From Doryteuthis pealeii (taxonomy: Eukaryota > Mollusca > Cephalopoda > Myopsida > Loliginidae): DNA of 64,000 nucleotides. Every line of letters starts with the position of its first letter. Position 1 is the stretch's first letter. Location of the stretch: contig CM042156.1 in NCBI GenBank assembly GCA_023376005.1, positions 44,744,117 through 44,808,116 on the forward strand, given 5' to 3'. Under the pieces are notes generated by a model that worked only from the letters and a program-made list of their open reading frames with translations, was not told the origin of the DNA and did no database searches. Below are positions 30,001-44,800 of the stretch, piece after piece. Made by a program: the position numbers and the translations under genes.

Positions 30001-33000
30001 TCCTGATCCGATAGGAGAATTATCAAAAAAAAAAAAAAATATATATAATAATTTGTTTGTCTGCCCTTTGTTTATCTTTTTATGAGTCATTGTTTTCTCT
30101 AAAAAAATTTTTTTTTTTTTCAAAATGTATCTCATCCACGATATGGTATGAATATAGTATTGACTTAAAAGACAATGGCTCAACTGATGTAATGGATTTA
30201 ATTAGTATTGACTATTCGACGAGGGAAAAAAATAAATTATTCACTCCTCAATAACTATCGAGACGTTTTGTTTTATTTTTAATTTTTAATTTAGGTAGGT
30301 AGGTAGGTAGGTAGGTCAGCCATTCGTTTTTTTTGGGGGGGGGTTTTCCCAGATTCATTAAAACATGAAAGATAAAGTTGTGATTCGCCAATATTAATTC
30401 TGGATTATAATTGATTTTGAGAATTATTAACCAGTCTAGCCCGTCGGCAGGGCTTAGAATATGCTGACTGCATACCCTGCAGAGGGGTAAGACTCCTCCC
30501 AAAGGGGTCCTAAGTATGGCACTAAACTGCAGGTGAGGTTCCAATTTTAGAGCTCTGAGGAGTGTAGATTATCACTTCCTTGCCATTACTCCTAGGCTCA
30601 CTCTGACTAGGAGTGGTAATACCTGTTAGGGTCAAATATATGTTTGAAAATTATTAGTATTAGATAGGAAAATTTGAAATCATATATATATTTACCAACT
30701 CCTCCGCACGAGCAGGATACAACACAAGGTCAATTTCTTAAGCGGAGTTTAACAGGTTTGAATTCAGAGTTTTCCTTCTACTAGACTGGTTACCTAGCCA
30801 TAGTTAAAGAACCCAGTCTGCCCTGCTATTTTACCCATAGCTGGAGGGAGAGTAGGATACATACCTTTCCCAAGGGTATTAGCGCTAAGTGAAATGCAAT
30901 TTGAAATCATATAAGAACTGTATGCAAATTGTTTATATTGGACAAAATACTTTATACCATATAACTGTGGACAAATAAATAAAAAAAAAAGTGCGGTTAA
31001 AAAATGAATGCAATGGAATATTGGAGAAAAAAAATAGTTATGATTTTAATCAAACATTTACAAATTATTAAAATTACAGCATTAAAATAACCCATAAGGA
31101 GTTCATATGCTGTTAGATAAACCAAAGAAAGAAAGAAACAACTAGTTAGTAAGACTTGCTTTAATTACTGACCACTAACAAAAATAAAATCCTTTCTTCC
31201 TTATCTTTCTTATAATGTTATAAGTTTTGAAGTGAGAAAGAAATGGTAAAATGTACTAAGTCACTAAACAGTCAGGCATAAATAAATTGCTGATCTCGTA
31301 AATTGCTGATTATAGAAATAGAGAGAGATATAAGTTCATACCTTCTTATAAGTGAATGTGATTTTATCTTACGCTGGAATGACGTGGGAGTTGTTTTGAC
31401 AAATAAATTCTTTCTGATTGGGGTCTGAAAAATCCGTTATTTATAAGAAAAATTAGGCTCCAAATTGGGTCTTTTTGGTAGATTTCTTTTTGGGCGCGAA
31501 CGTCTCTGATTGGTTGAAAATGTACAAATTTTTATTTCAATTTTCTTTTTTACTAGGCTGCGCTATCCCCTTGCGCAGACTATTAAATTTTGTCACTTGA
31601 CTTTTATTCGTCATAGTAGGAACTTCCGGTCCACCACATCTTCAATACATTTCTATTGTAAAATCATCAGTGATAATGATGATATGTGAGGTGGTCTCTG
31701 GTAAGATAAAGTGGGAATTCCACAAAGCTGTAGCTGTGTCAGTACTACTGTATGGCTGCACCACTTGGAATCTAGTGAAACGATTGGAGAAAAGGTAGAT
31801 GGGAACTGTACAAGGATGCTGCGTGCTGTCTTGAACAAATCGTAGAAGCAGCACCGCACAAAAGACCAGCTGTATGGCCACTTGCCTACTATCATGCAAA
31901 CCATTGGGGTAAGACAAAAAAGACATGCTGGACATTGCTGGAGAAGGGGCCGGGTTAGCTCAGTCGGTAGAGCATTCGCCTAGAAACCACAAGGTTCCTA
32001 GTTCGATACCGGTCCCCGCCAACTCAGTGTATGAGTAGCACAGGGATCTGTGCGGTAAAGTAAGGAGCTGATGGTAGGTGTGGCGCTCCACCTCAGATGC
32101 TAAAAACAATCTCCTTGGTCTAGCGCTATTGAAAAGGGGATAGACTCCCTCGCTGACTGGCTGATACCGACTTTAGGCCGCCCCATCGACTTTACTTTTT
32201 TACACATGGACACAGCATTTTGTATTGTCCTCGGCCGGAAAACGAAGCTTCCGGCAAAAAGACAAAGAGAAATATAAAAATATATATTTAAAAACAGGGG
32301 AAAACAGAAGCGAGGCTTTCCGGTCAAAGAAGCAGGGAAAAGATAAAGAAATATATAACAAATAGCCGTTATCAGATCAAAAGATAAAAATACATAGGCA
32401 TGTTAGCAGATGTGAAGACCAGATCAAAAGATAAAGATGCATAGGAGTATCTATGAATATAAAGGCCAGACGGTTCGAGCCGACAGAGAGACGCCAGCCA
32501 GCAGCCAAAAGGACACTTCACGTCTCCCGTCAGCAAACACCCCTCGGGCACTCATTGTGAACACTGTGCTCTTCACCAGCCACTGGCATTTTCATTGTGA
32601 AGCTCTACGCCTTTACCACCCACACACCAAAGAAAATAAAGAAGGGTCCTATCTTTGTATATATACGTATCTGTTGTTTATTGAAGTCCAGTAGTCGGTA
32701 GTAGCCGACTACTACATACTTCGCTACGTGACCATACATACCCGCAACAACTACTTACTTACACAATTTAGAGTAGCGAAGAAGGCCACTACGTAACAAC
32801 CAGTGTGGGTCAGCTAGCAAAAAACACCAATCAGCTCTGCACAAATACTAGATGCCATGCAGAGGACTTTTCAGGATATCCAATAAGGAATGGTGACAAG
32901 GAAGAGTCCTCTAAATCTGTTGGCATGGCTTGATGATGTATACACATCCTATAGCTCTATTATGTCAGTAATGCTTGCATTAATTCTAGACCTGACAACC

Positions 33001-36000
33001 CTTCTATTTCTGATTTTCAATGCATTTTTCTACCCAGGTGGATGAGCAGTTCATGACATGCAATACTCCACTTTGGCCCTATCTTGGGCTAGATGGGCGG
33101 TCGGGGAGGCCCCCTCCAATCAATCGGCTGGTCACGTCAAGCCCTAGCACCTATATGATTTTCCCAACCCTATTGCCCTTATGGCAAGCCCCAACCCCTT
33201 TTTATCATATGGGTGCTAGAAGGCGGTGGCTGCGGGTCTACATGTCCTGGGAATGACGTTAAACTCTATCTGATGGTGAGGTTCCAGTTTTGGAGGTTTG
33301 GGGAATGTGGAGCACCCCTTCATCACCATTGCTCCCTGGTCTACTCTGACCCAGAGTGGTAGTACCTGTTAGGGTCCCATCTATGGGTTAAATAGAAAAA
33401 TGTATTTATAAAAAAAAATTGTATTATCCATTAAGAATTGATTTATTTCACAACTTTATCGGCATTAAATGACCCACTGAGGTTGATATGCCGTAAAACA
33501 AAACAAACCAAACCAATCTATTATGTCAGTAATGCTTGCATTAATTCTAGACCTGACAACCCTTCTATTTCTGATTTTCAATGCATTTTTCTAGTACAAT
33601 TATTAGCAATTAATTTACATGTACTGTAAATAATTTTGGCATTACTTCTTGACCACTGACAATCCCTGATTTTTATGCACAAAATGCCAATTGTGTGTTC
33701 TTCTGGGTATGATGTTAATTCTAATTGGGAAGTTCCGATTTGGAGCTTTGGGGAGTGTGGAGTACCCCTTCATCGTCTTTACTCCCAATTCCACCCTGAC
33801 CTGGAGTGGTAGTAACTGTTAGGGTCCCATCTATGGGTTAAATATTATAATTATGACTTAAGTTCAAATTAAAAATATACCTGTCCCCCTCCCCGCATTA
33901 CTGCAAAACCAAGGATTATTTGATGCATTTTTGTCTACGGTCTTTGATGCCATTTCCTCAAAAATTGGTACAAGTTCAAGACCTAATGTTTGGTATCATA
34001 CTGATTACTAAACCAACACACAACTTTTGGTGTTTCATATAATTTGATATTTTTTAAAAAGTGAAAAATCGACCTACCCTATCTCCCAGCTATGGGTCAA
34101 ATAGTACCATTACTGTTTTTCTACAAGGATGACATTAAATAACTCATGAAGGTTGATATGCCATTAAACAAATCAACCAAACCTTATGAACACCACCTGT
34201 AAGTAGAAAGGAACGAAGACCCATGACTACAGAAGGATGATGATAACATCTGAGCTAGCTTAACTCTTAATGTCCTATACCGTCATATTTGTTTTCTAAT
34301 CCACCCCAAACGATAGCCTTTGTTTAAATGTTATATTAAACATATTTAGAAGTATTTAATTCTAGGGAAATAACAGGTAACTTTAAATGAAAAGGCCATT
34401 TTTAGACATTTATTGATAAATCCTTATAGAAATGGGGCTCTGGACTTTTCTCAACAGGATGTTAAGAGTTAATGAGATGAAGTTGACTTGGGGTGAGGCA
34501 CATGTTGTGAAAGATACATAAAACTGAAGGCAATTTGTCCTTATGTTTACCATGAGATGAGGAAACCTAATGGTAATGATCTAGCTCTGTAATTTGCAGT
34601 TAGTGCTATGGTAATAATATGCTGTCTAACCTTTAAGTTTTCACAGGCCAAACAACAAGGGAATAACTATATGCATTTACCAACCCCTCCACATGAGCGT
34701 GACACAAGGTCAATTTTTAAGCGGGGTTTAACAGGTTTGAATGCAGAATTTTCCTTCTAGATCAGTTACCATAACCAGGTTAAAGAACCCAGTCTGCCCT
34801 ACTATTTACCCATAGCTGGAGGGAGAATAGTTGAATACATACCTTTCCCTAGGATATTAATGCTATATGAAATACAAAGAACCTCATCCAGGATTTCAAC
34901 TCCGGTCACTGAGTCCATTTGATATGATCATAAGCATTACACTATGAGCGCCTCCTCAAGGGGATAACCTATAGCCATGAAATGTACATGCAATCCAACA
35001 TATCCATCACAGTTGCAGAGATGCTGATCAATAGGTATGTGTCCTGCATCCTTGACGCACAAAAATCTAAAAGGACGCAGTAAAATCATATCCATGCATC
35101 CCAGTGTTTTTCTTTTTTCTTCCCTCACCATTTCAAATTAACTGTAAATAGGGCCGGGTTAGCTCAGTCGGTAGAGCGTTCAGCTAGAAACCACAGGGTT
35201 CCTAGTTCGATACTGGCCCTCGCCAACTCAGCGTATGAGTAGCACAGAAATCTGTGCAGTAAAGTAAGGAGCTGATGGTAGGTGTAGTGCTCCACCTCAG
35301 ATGCTGAAATAATCTCCTTGGTCTAGCACTATTGAAAAGGGGATAGACACCCTCGCCGTATGGCTCATACCGACATTAGGCCGCTCCGACGACTCTACTT
35401 TACATTTCAATAGTTTCTTAGAAATGAATTACACTGGATAGGTTACAAAGTAGGAGTTAGGTGGCTTTAGTTGGGACCCATAATTTTTCCCTGAGACTCA
35501 TTCAAAGCAAATCAAAAAGCTATCAGCATACCTGCAATTGGTATATCAATGTTAACCCTTATTTATTGTTTTCATTAAGCCTTCCAAAAAAAAAAATGCA
35601 GCGAAAAAGAAAAGGTTGTTAGGATTATCTTCCCTTACTTGCTATGGTTTGCATTGAAATGGCATTGCAACCAGGATATAAAAAGGAGTGCCGACAAAAT
35701 CAAACTCTCTTTCTCCTGGACTCTCCAGCCATCAGACTGTACATGGGACTTTTATACTCTATGGTTTTATAGATACTTTGCCTCCCAGCTATAGGCATTT
35801 CCATGTATAGTACACATGCCTTTCTGTACTCTATCATTTCATAGAAGCTCCCCTCACCCGTTGCACACTTTTTTCACATACCTGTTTTGCAAGGGTTTCT
35901 ACACAGTGAGTGACATCCTTTCTTCTTCATTTTATAACCTCAGATTATCCACAAAGACTCTTTTCCTTAGGACTTTCATCTATCCTGTTTTTTATTGCTT

Positions 36001-39000
36001 CTGTTAGACTTTGCTTAGACAATAAAGTCTGTTTTTTATAACTCTTTGTTAGGATTTGTTCAATATACATGTTTGTGTTGCGTTGGAGAAAATGATAGAC
36101 CCCCAACTAATCATTTTTATTTTCAACAAGGTTATTTCCTTCTTGCTTGGGCTCAGAACTTTTCAGCACCTCATAGTAGGTGGTCAGCAGTTTGTTAGTA
36201 AATATGTTCTATTTGGGTAATTTATGAGGAAGTGCATCCTGGTCTCCCGCCTCAATAACCGCTACCCGGTGACTATCAAAATAACAACCCCAGCTCGTCG
36301 TAATTCTTATTTATTGTAATGACGAGGCAAACCTACCTGACTCGAAACGGTTCCGGTGCATGGCTTGCAGGGAGAAATGTAGCGAAGAAGAAAGGAATGT
36401 GGTCGGGGCGGTGTGTCGTGGAGTCCGGTCGAAGTGAGAAATGTTGAAAAGTTGGAAGGGGGGCAGAGAAGACACTTTTATTGGCATTGAAAGGCACTAT
36501 GGGTAATGGCCCATAGTGCATTGCAACTCCTGCTTTCACCATAAAAGTGGCCCATTTTGGGCAGAGAGGGTGTGGCGATTTTTGCGTGCTTTTGTGACAC
36601 AGCGTTTTGTATGAAGAAGGAAGGAAAGAAAGAGGAAGGAAAGAAGACATATTTATTTATCGTAATTTGTCGTAATTCTTGTTTAGATATGAAGATGGAT
36701 ATATAGTTTTGAATAGACTGAGATAGATAAACAAACAAAATAATATATAGATACGAACAAATGGAGATAGATAGATAGATAGATATTTTCGACAAGCAAA
36801 TGTATTTGGGGGTTGGTCGCTTCTTTTTTTGTCGTAATTCTTGTTTATTTAAACTAAAAACAAAACATTAAACAAACATGAATAAAAAAAAATCTTAGTG
36901 TTTAAAGTAATATAGATAAATATGAACATGGATAGTTTTGAATAGACTGAGCTGGGTTGTTATTTTAATAGTCACCGGGCAGCAACTCTTGAGGCAGGAG
37001 ACCGTGACGCACTTCCTCATAAATTACCTCTATTTGAGATCAGTGATTTGTTAAGAACAAATGAGTTGAATTGACTAAAAAAAAGGGCTGTTTCATTCAG
37101 AAATCTAAATATAGAAAGTCTGAAGTTATAATCTTTTTATATTACTAGAATAAGAATCGTATCAGTCTGTAATATTATCTTCATTTCAAGGTTAAACTAT
37201 CAAATGGATTTATGTAAAATGCTAAAAAAAAAAATAAGCAATCATATATAATATGGTTACTCAAGTTTCATACTGAAAGCAATTGCGTTCGTCATGAAAT
37301 TTGAATATTATTTACTACTCTACTTTTAAGTACTGAGGTCTCTTACATTTTTAATGCTAACATTTTATATATATATATATATATATATTATAGGCAGACA
37401 CATAAAAACACTGCCAACCATGCAAAGGATTAGGAAAAAAGAAAAAAAATTTCACCAATAAAAAAGACACTTGAAAAGAAAAAATGCAATATGATCACCC
37501 CTGAAGGAGGGGGAAATGTATGAATATAAGATGAGTTTGACTATGTGCCTGTCTAAATAAAAGATATCAGTGGTCTGAAGAAACTCGTGGGCATACTCAC
37601 GAGTGGAAATGGTCCATAACCACGATACCCATGGTATTTAAGGCCTTTTATTCCCAAATATATATGTGTGACTCGGAAACCTCGACTGCCAAGCTAACAG
37701 GCGGGGATTCTAACCACTACACCAGCTTACCAGCAGTCTCCCATGTCTATAACCTTGCTAATGAGACCTAATAGGTCGAAATGTACATACAGGGATTGAC
37801 ATTTTCTCGATTTGTTTAGCCTTACATTTGAACATATATGCCCGCCTGAATTCATTAATTATTAACTAATTAATTTTCAAAATTATGTATGACTTCAATT
37901 AAGCACATATCCTCGAAAAATTGTCGGCTAAAAAGGCCATATCAAAAATAAACACATTGTTTGTTTACTTACTTTCATATATATATATATATATATATAT
38001 CGACCGACCCCACCCCCTTATTTACGACATCCTCGATTCATTAGAAAGAAAATGTTCACCACTGAATCAAGAACTCTATTCCTAAAGTCCCAAAGAAGGT
38101 CTAACAGACCAAAATGTTGCATCGTCGACATCACTACGTACAATAAACATCCATTTTCTACAACATCCCGTGTTTGTCTACCTTTCACCACATATATATT
38201 GATAGGTACATATCCTGCGTCCTTGACGCACAAAAATCTAAAAGGACACAGTAATATCATATCCATGCGTCCCAGTGTTTTTCTTTTTTCTTCCCCCACC
38301 ATTTCAAGCTAACTAAATACATTTCAATAGTTTCTTAAAAACGAATTACACAGGAAAGGTTACAAGGTAGGAGTTGGATGGCTTTAGTTGAGACCCATGA
38401 ATTTTCCCAGGGTCTCCTTCAAAGCAAATATGTGCATCTCAGGACGCACTAAATCCAAAAGTTATCAGCATCACTGTATATATATATATGTCATCATCAT
38501 CATCATAATCATATCGCAGTAGTAGCATGCATATCCATGACAATCTCTTGCCAACTCTCCCTATCACTCATTGCCCTGGGGAGGTCCTCTGTGCAGCATT
38601 CAGTATCTGTGCAGAGCTGGTCAATGTACATCTTTGTTGGACAGCCCACACCAGCATGTTCATGTGTTGGCTTCCACAAGAGAACACATTGAGTTCATCT
38701 TCACTTCTCCAACAGTGTCCAGCAGGTCTTGTTCATCTTACTCAGATTGTCGGTGTGATTGGTGCAAATGGCCGTACAGTTGTTTTTTCATGGAGTGCTG
38801 TTTTCATGATTTGTTCAAGATCGCATGCAGCATTCTAGCTTATTCTCTAGTTGTTTTGTTAGGGTCCAAGTGGTGTAGCCATACAGTAGCACTGATACAA
38901 CTAAAAATGAAGGAGACATCTCCATACCTGATGGTAAACTCCTAAACTCGGTAAAACAATTCATGTACCTAGGCAGAGATGTTGATAGGTACGCGTCCTA

Positions 39001-41813
39001 CGTCCTTGACGCACAAAAATCTAAAAGGACACAGTAAAATCACATCCATGCATCCCAGTGTTTTTCCTTTTTCTTCCCTCACCATTTCAAGCTAACTGTA
39101 AATATATGTCAATAGTTTCTTAGAAACAAATTACACAGGATAGGTTACAAGGTAGGAGTTAGGTGGCTTTAGTTGAGACCCATAAATTTTCCCTGGGACT
39201 CATTCAAAGCAAATATGTGCATCCCAGGATTCACTAAATCAAAAAGCTATCAGCATCACTGCTAGGTAGTAATATCTCATCCACAGAAAGCAATGTTAAT
39301 ACACACGAATAGGAAAGGCATGGTCTGTTATAAATAGATTATCAGTCATATGGAAATCTGATCTCACTGACAAGCTGAAGCGACAATTCTTCCTGGCCAT
39401 AAGTCGTCGGGGCGGCCTAAAGTCGGTATCAGCCAGTCAGCGAGGGAGTCTATCCCCTTTTCAATAGTGCTAGACCAAGGTGATTGTTTTGGCATCTGAG
39501 GTGGAGTGCCACACCTACCATCAGCTCCTTACTTTACCACACAGATCCCTGTGCTACTCATACGCTGAATTGGCGAGGACCGGGATCGAACTAGAACCTT
39601 GTGGTTTCTAGCCGAACGCTCTACCGACAGCTAACCCGGCCCCTAGTTGCACACAATTATATGAGAGCAAGTATTCCTATAAATTACAAATAATCTTTAC
39701 ACATTTTTGTGTTTTTTAAGTATTCCTGTCTTATACAATCACTCCATTTATGGTCATACAGGATTTATTGCGAAAAATAGCTCTATTTTTATAGATAAGG
39801 TCGTTGGGGCCTAGAGTCAGTATCAGCCAATCGACGAGGGAGTCTGTCCCCTTTTCACTAGCGCTAGATCAAGGAGATTGTTTTGGTATCTGAGGTGAAG
39901 CACCACACCTACCATCAGCTCCTTACTTTACCGCACAGATCCCTGTGCTACTCATACGCTGAGTTGGCGAGGACCGGGATCGAACTAGGAACCTTGTGGT
40001 TTCTAGCCGAACGCTCTACCGACTGAGCTAACCTGGCCATAGTTGTATATTATTGATTAGAATAACGTTAAAATTTCACCTGCCACTTTGTTTTTTGTTG
40101 TGCTACCGTTTGAATCAATTTTTTCACTTTTACGGTCAGAAAGAAAGAAGTTATATAACTCAGGGCTGTGGAGTCAGAACACAAAACCTTTGACTCCAAC
40201 TCCTTTATTTTTGGCACCTCTGACTCTTTAGGTGATTATGGCCTACAAATAAACATAAAACCATATTATTTTTATAATCTATTTATAAGGAGTGTACACT
40301 GTATAACTTTACAGACTAAACTAGAGCCATATAAAGTGTAAATTCAACTGGAGTTGGAGTATAGTTTGACTCCGATGACTCCTTAATTGCTTCTGACTCC
40401 AACTCCACAGCCCTGGTATAATTGGTACAATGATGTTTGATCCAAAAAAAATAATTGACATTTTAGATTTTTGAATGATTTAATTGTTAGTATTTCTTTT
40501 GGCCTTTTAATTAACAGGAAATTAACAGAACATCAATCTTTTTTAATGCAGTGAATTATTTAAAAAAATTGTTTATATGATTGTTTTGTTTTTACATACA
40601 AATAAAATTATAATGGAGATTGTGTGCTTTTCTGTCTGTAACCGAAACTATATTACTACTCATATCACTATTCCCTTAGTTATTGACATCACATTTTCCA
40701 TGATTGTATTTTTATTTAAACCTCAATTATTAATAAAATTTTTTTACATTATTAATACTGTTAACCATGTCTACATACTGACAACATGCAATTATATTTA
40801 TATATACAACAAAATGGTGGTTTACAGTGTGAACGGGAAGGCTAATTTGCATATTGATATTAAAAATGTGATTTTATTAAATATGTGCTTAGTATTATTG
40901 ATTTCTAACTGTTTGGTTTTATTTTAATGAATATAATCAAAAATCTCTTCAATGAATCTTAAATGAAATCCATTAACAAGAAAAAATAACTGTCATTTTA
41001 TTATTTACTTCCTCTTTTAACTAAATACTTAAATTAGAAAAAATAACAATGAAAGATGAGAGTGATGGAAGAGTAAGTTTCAGTTGTTCTATTTTTTAAT
41101 ATACTCCCTCTGTTTCAAATCTTTTTATCGGTATTCTTATTTAGTTTCATTAGCCTTTCTAATTTAATATAATATTTTATTACACTAAACTTAAATACTT
41201 GCACCCGGAGGGTGCATATATTTGCTAGTACAAATAAAATACAGAGCACTGAATGAAAATGCAAGATCAGGTGGTTGGAACTTAACAAGGTTTTATTTAA
41301 CAAAGGGTTGTTACGATTTTAGTGGCCATCCTTAAGCACTCTCCAGCAGAGATCCCTTGTATTAAGTGAAGAAACCTTTGGTTGTTCCTTGGTGTCCCTT
41401 AATGTTGGGTATGATGTCCCTTAATGTTTGGGTATGATCCTTTGGTTGTTCCTTGGTGTCCTTAATGTTGGGTATGATCCTTTGGTTGTTCCTTGGTGTC
41501 CCTTAATGTTGGGTATGATCCTTTGGTTGTTCTTGGTGTTCCTTAATGTTGGTATGAGCCTTTGGTTGTTCCTTGGTGTTGCAGATCCATTCATCAATGT
41601 CGAATAAAGTGCAAATGAATGGCTGTTAATATCAGCAATTAAATAGTTAACTAACCACATATTCAGGCTGTTGATTGGCTGAGGTTTAAACCATGTAACC
41701 TCGCTTAGTCTATAAGTTTAATTGATGGATTACAGCACACCTTATATAACCCAAAATAATCCAATGTTTCTACCTTAAAAATTACTTACAGTGTGACTTC
41801 CCTAAAAAAACAG

Positions 41814-41844
<31 letters not shown>

Positions 41845-44800
41845 AGGTCATCCTGTAATTAACTCAAACATGTGTATGTATGTCCAGCTAGCATGAACCC
41901 CAATCAAAAAATGTCATCATGGAAACCCCACTTCCAGGTTCCCATAATGCAACCTTCAAGGGAGGCAACTATCTCCTATTGATCAAAGGGAGTAACTCTA
42001 GAATTTAATTAGGTCTGAGACCTAACAATGACTTACAAAAAACAACCTAAAGAATATTCTGTTTATTACCCTCACAATTTCAAAAATTTGCCTTTTTAAA
42101 AACATTTACACCAACACAAATAGAAATTTGCTATTGTCTGAAATACAAAAAAATCTTTTTTTCTATTTGTGAATTAGTATCCGGCTGTATTGCTTAACTG
42201 AAGCTAATTTTATGATGTGTCTCTACCACATGGTACTAAATTATTTACTTTGCTACCCACCCCCAATACTCTATAGCCTACCTGAACAATGACTCAAACA
42301 CTAACTACAGAAAGGAACAAGTCATTGTGTCCCGATTACGCATTGGTCACACAAGACTAACACACTCCTATATACTCAAACAAGAATAACAACCACAGTG
42401 TGAAACTTGTCAAACACTTACTCATACAATGCAGGGTTTTTGCTCACATCAGAAACTGTTATTTTAATGCAAACAATATGAAAGATCTATTTGAAAAAGT
42501 CAACATAGAAGACATTCTGTCCTTTTTGAAGGAAATAAAATTATACCATAGAATAAAGACATGAACCTAATCAATACCATACAACATAATCCCCAATGTT
42601 AAAACGTTAAACCAGTTACTACAAAAGTGTAAATATAGATACACAACATATATTACTTCCTAACCACTAGGCATGACATAACTCCAGATGGGTTGATATG
42701 CCGTTAAAACCAATCAACCAACCAACCAACTAACTACACTTGTTTTCTGCTATTAAGTTTTATTTCCACTCTGAGAGTCAGCCGCTATGTCGGCTGGGAC
42801 TGTAGAATATGCTGACTGCACCTCTGCAGAGGGGTAAAAATAAACCAATTGTTTCAAATAAAACACTTGTTGGCAATAGGTGGTGACCTATAATGCCTGA
42901 GGACAGGATTGTGGTGACTGAGCGGTCAGTGACTCCATGACATGCAACACTCCACTTTGGCCCTTACTTGGGCTAGACAAGCAGTCAGAAAATCTCTAAT
43001 CAATCTATTAGCTGATCATGTCAAGCCCTAGCAATTATATATGATTTTCCCAATCATATTCTTCACATTGCTCTTATGGCAAACACCCAACCCTTTTTAT
43101 CATATAAGTGCTAGAAGGTGGTGGCTAGTGGCTATAATAAAAAAAGACTAAATATAGTAACTGTCCATGGCCTTTATTTTTAATGGAATGATGGGATAGC
43201 TTTAAACAAAGATATTTTTGCACCCTGGAGCAAAGTTTGAGCATGTTTTGCACTCCATCATTTGTAGGCTCAGGTCCAGAGTATCTGTGGGTCAAGAGGC
43301 TTAGTGTTGAAAGGAGTTAACAAAGGGTGTGAAGATGTTTCTAATATTTTAGTATTTATTTTAGTCACCCCAGAAATTACTCATTGCTTATATAGTTTAA
43401 TAAATAATCAACACAATCATTTTATGTCATAATGTTCAAAAGTTGAATAGGTTTGGTTTGTTTAATGGCATATTAATTGTGGGTTATTTAATGCCAGAAA
43501 CTGTTAGAGTGTGAGAAAAATTGGTATTAAAGTTTCCTTTATAGGTATATTAAAGGCTTACAGGAAGTGATGAAATATTTTAAAGGTATCTAAGGATTGT
43601 TGTTTTTCACGAACTCATTTTTAAAATTAAATACTATAAAAAAAAGATTTTCTAAATTGTATACTATTTGTGGTTAACCACTAATTGTATACATTAATAC
43701 ACTTAAAGTTAATAAAAATTATTTCTACCAATTAATTAATACACATTAATTCAATGAAAATTATTTCTTGAATAGATTATATTAAAAAAAACGAGTTGGC
43801 ATTAGATAACCTATAAGTGTTGACATGCCATTAAACCAAACAACCTGAGAGTTGAATGTAAATCCACAAAATTAACATTGCAAATTGGAATGGAAATCTC
43901 TTTATTCTCTGAGTTATATACATATCTACAAACATAATGAAAATATTTGGTAATATATAAATATATATATTGTATGTGTAACCCATTTCATTGTCATGGG
44001 TATAAGTCTGGATTTACAGAAGAATTTTCAGATTATGAACTTCTGGAGTCATCAAATGGTTGGACAAAATTAGAGTTGCTTGATTTGCCTTCACACTCAC
44101 AAAGTGTCGAAAGGGAAGTTGAATTAACAACTGCAGCTTCCCAATTGGACTATGGAATTGAAGCAAGGACTAGGCATATCATTACAAAAGCTTTATTCCA
44201 TGAAATGAAGCATCTCTTTGATTCAAAAGGCTCTTACATTTATGTGTCTTCTTTTGAATGTACCAATAATTTTTAAGATAATATTAATCTTTATGCAAGT
44301 TTCATTGTGTTAAATCTAGGGGGGGGGTAAAATTTCACAGGGCAAATTGGAGGTACCTATTGATCGATAATAAAGTTTAAGGTAACTATATTTGGAAGCA
44401 TTGAATGAAAACACCAAGAAAACCATCACTACTACTGCTAACACTATCTTCTACGGGGGGAGGAGATCAAAGTTTAGGTACCGGACATGTATACCGAAAA
44501 GGGAACCCCCTTAATGAAAAACTGTGATATTGGGAAAAGTACCTATTACTTAAGCATGACATCTATTATCTAGATGTAGACGTAATATAAATAATTCATT
44601 TATATATCTAAATAATAAATATGATGGCATGATAAAAATTGTTATTATTCTCACAAAATTCATGTATTTTTGTCATGTCTTTTATAACTTTATGCCTTAC
44701 AATTAATTATATAAAATAGAAATGTAAAGGACTTATTATTAGTAACCATTAGATTTTTAGAGGTGTTTTCAAATTACAATGGTAGCTTATATTAAAATCA

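Larger units (their letters stand above)
27080..30290. other. First 3.2 kb of CHMP1A intron 1
   Basis: Very AT-rich, with the diverged inverted repeat at 28200-28960 and homopolymer runs. No ORF, SINE or MITE of the named families is visible; a G-rich patch at 29935-29970 stands out. Confidence 0.5.
31655..32930 (+). pseudogene. LINE reverse-transcriptase C terminus, split by SINE A and an LTR-like insert
   Basis: The first part (31690-31946) reads [20 protein letters not shown] then drifts out of frame through [12 protein letters not shown]-type wording. SINE A follows, then a short CACATGGACACAGC continuation, then about 580 bases of other sequence. From about 32806 the LINE resumes as [33 protein letters not shown]...QLCxDTxC...EDL is a familiar LINE ORF2 end. 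Confidence 0.7.

Noticed and set aside
31955..32020. tRNA gene-like sequence with clear A and B boxes (also at 14700-14766, 35155-35220, 44812-44880)
   Set aside because: Each head continues into a shared 250-290 bp SINE body and does not close an acceptor stem, so these are SINEs, not tRNA genes.
36333..36795. Two overlapping 105-codon minus-strand frames
   Set aside because: They lie inside a MITE; no recognisable domain. Kept only as possible captured sequence.
41421..41660. 79-codon minus-strand frame with repeated NNQRIIP units
   Set aside because: Translation of the 41-bp minisatellite.
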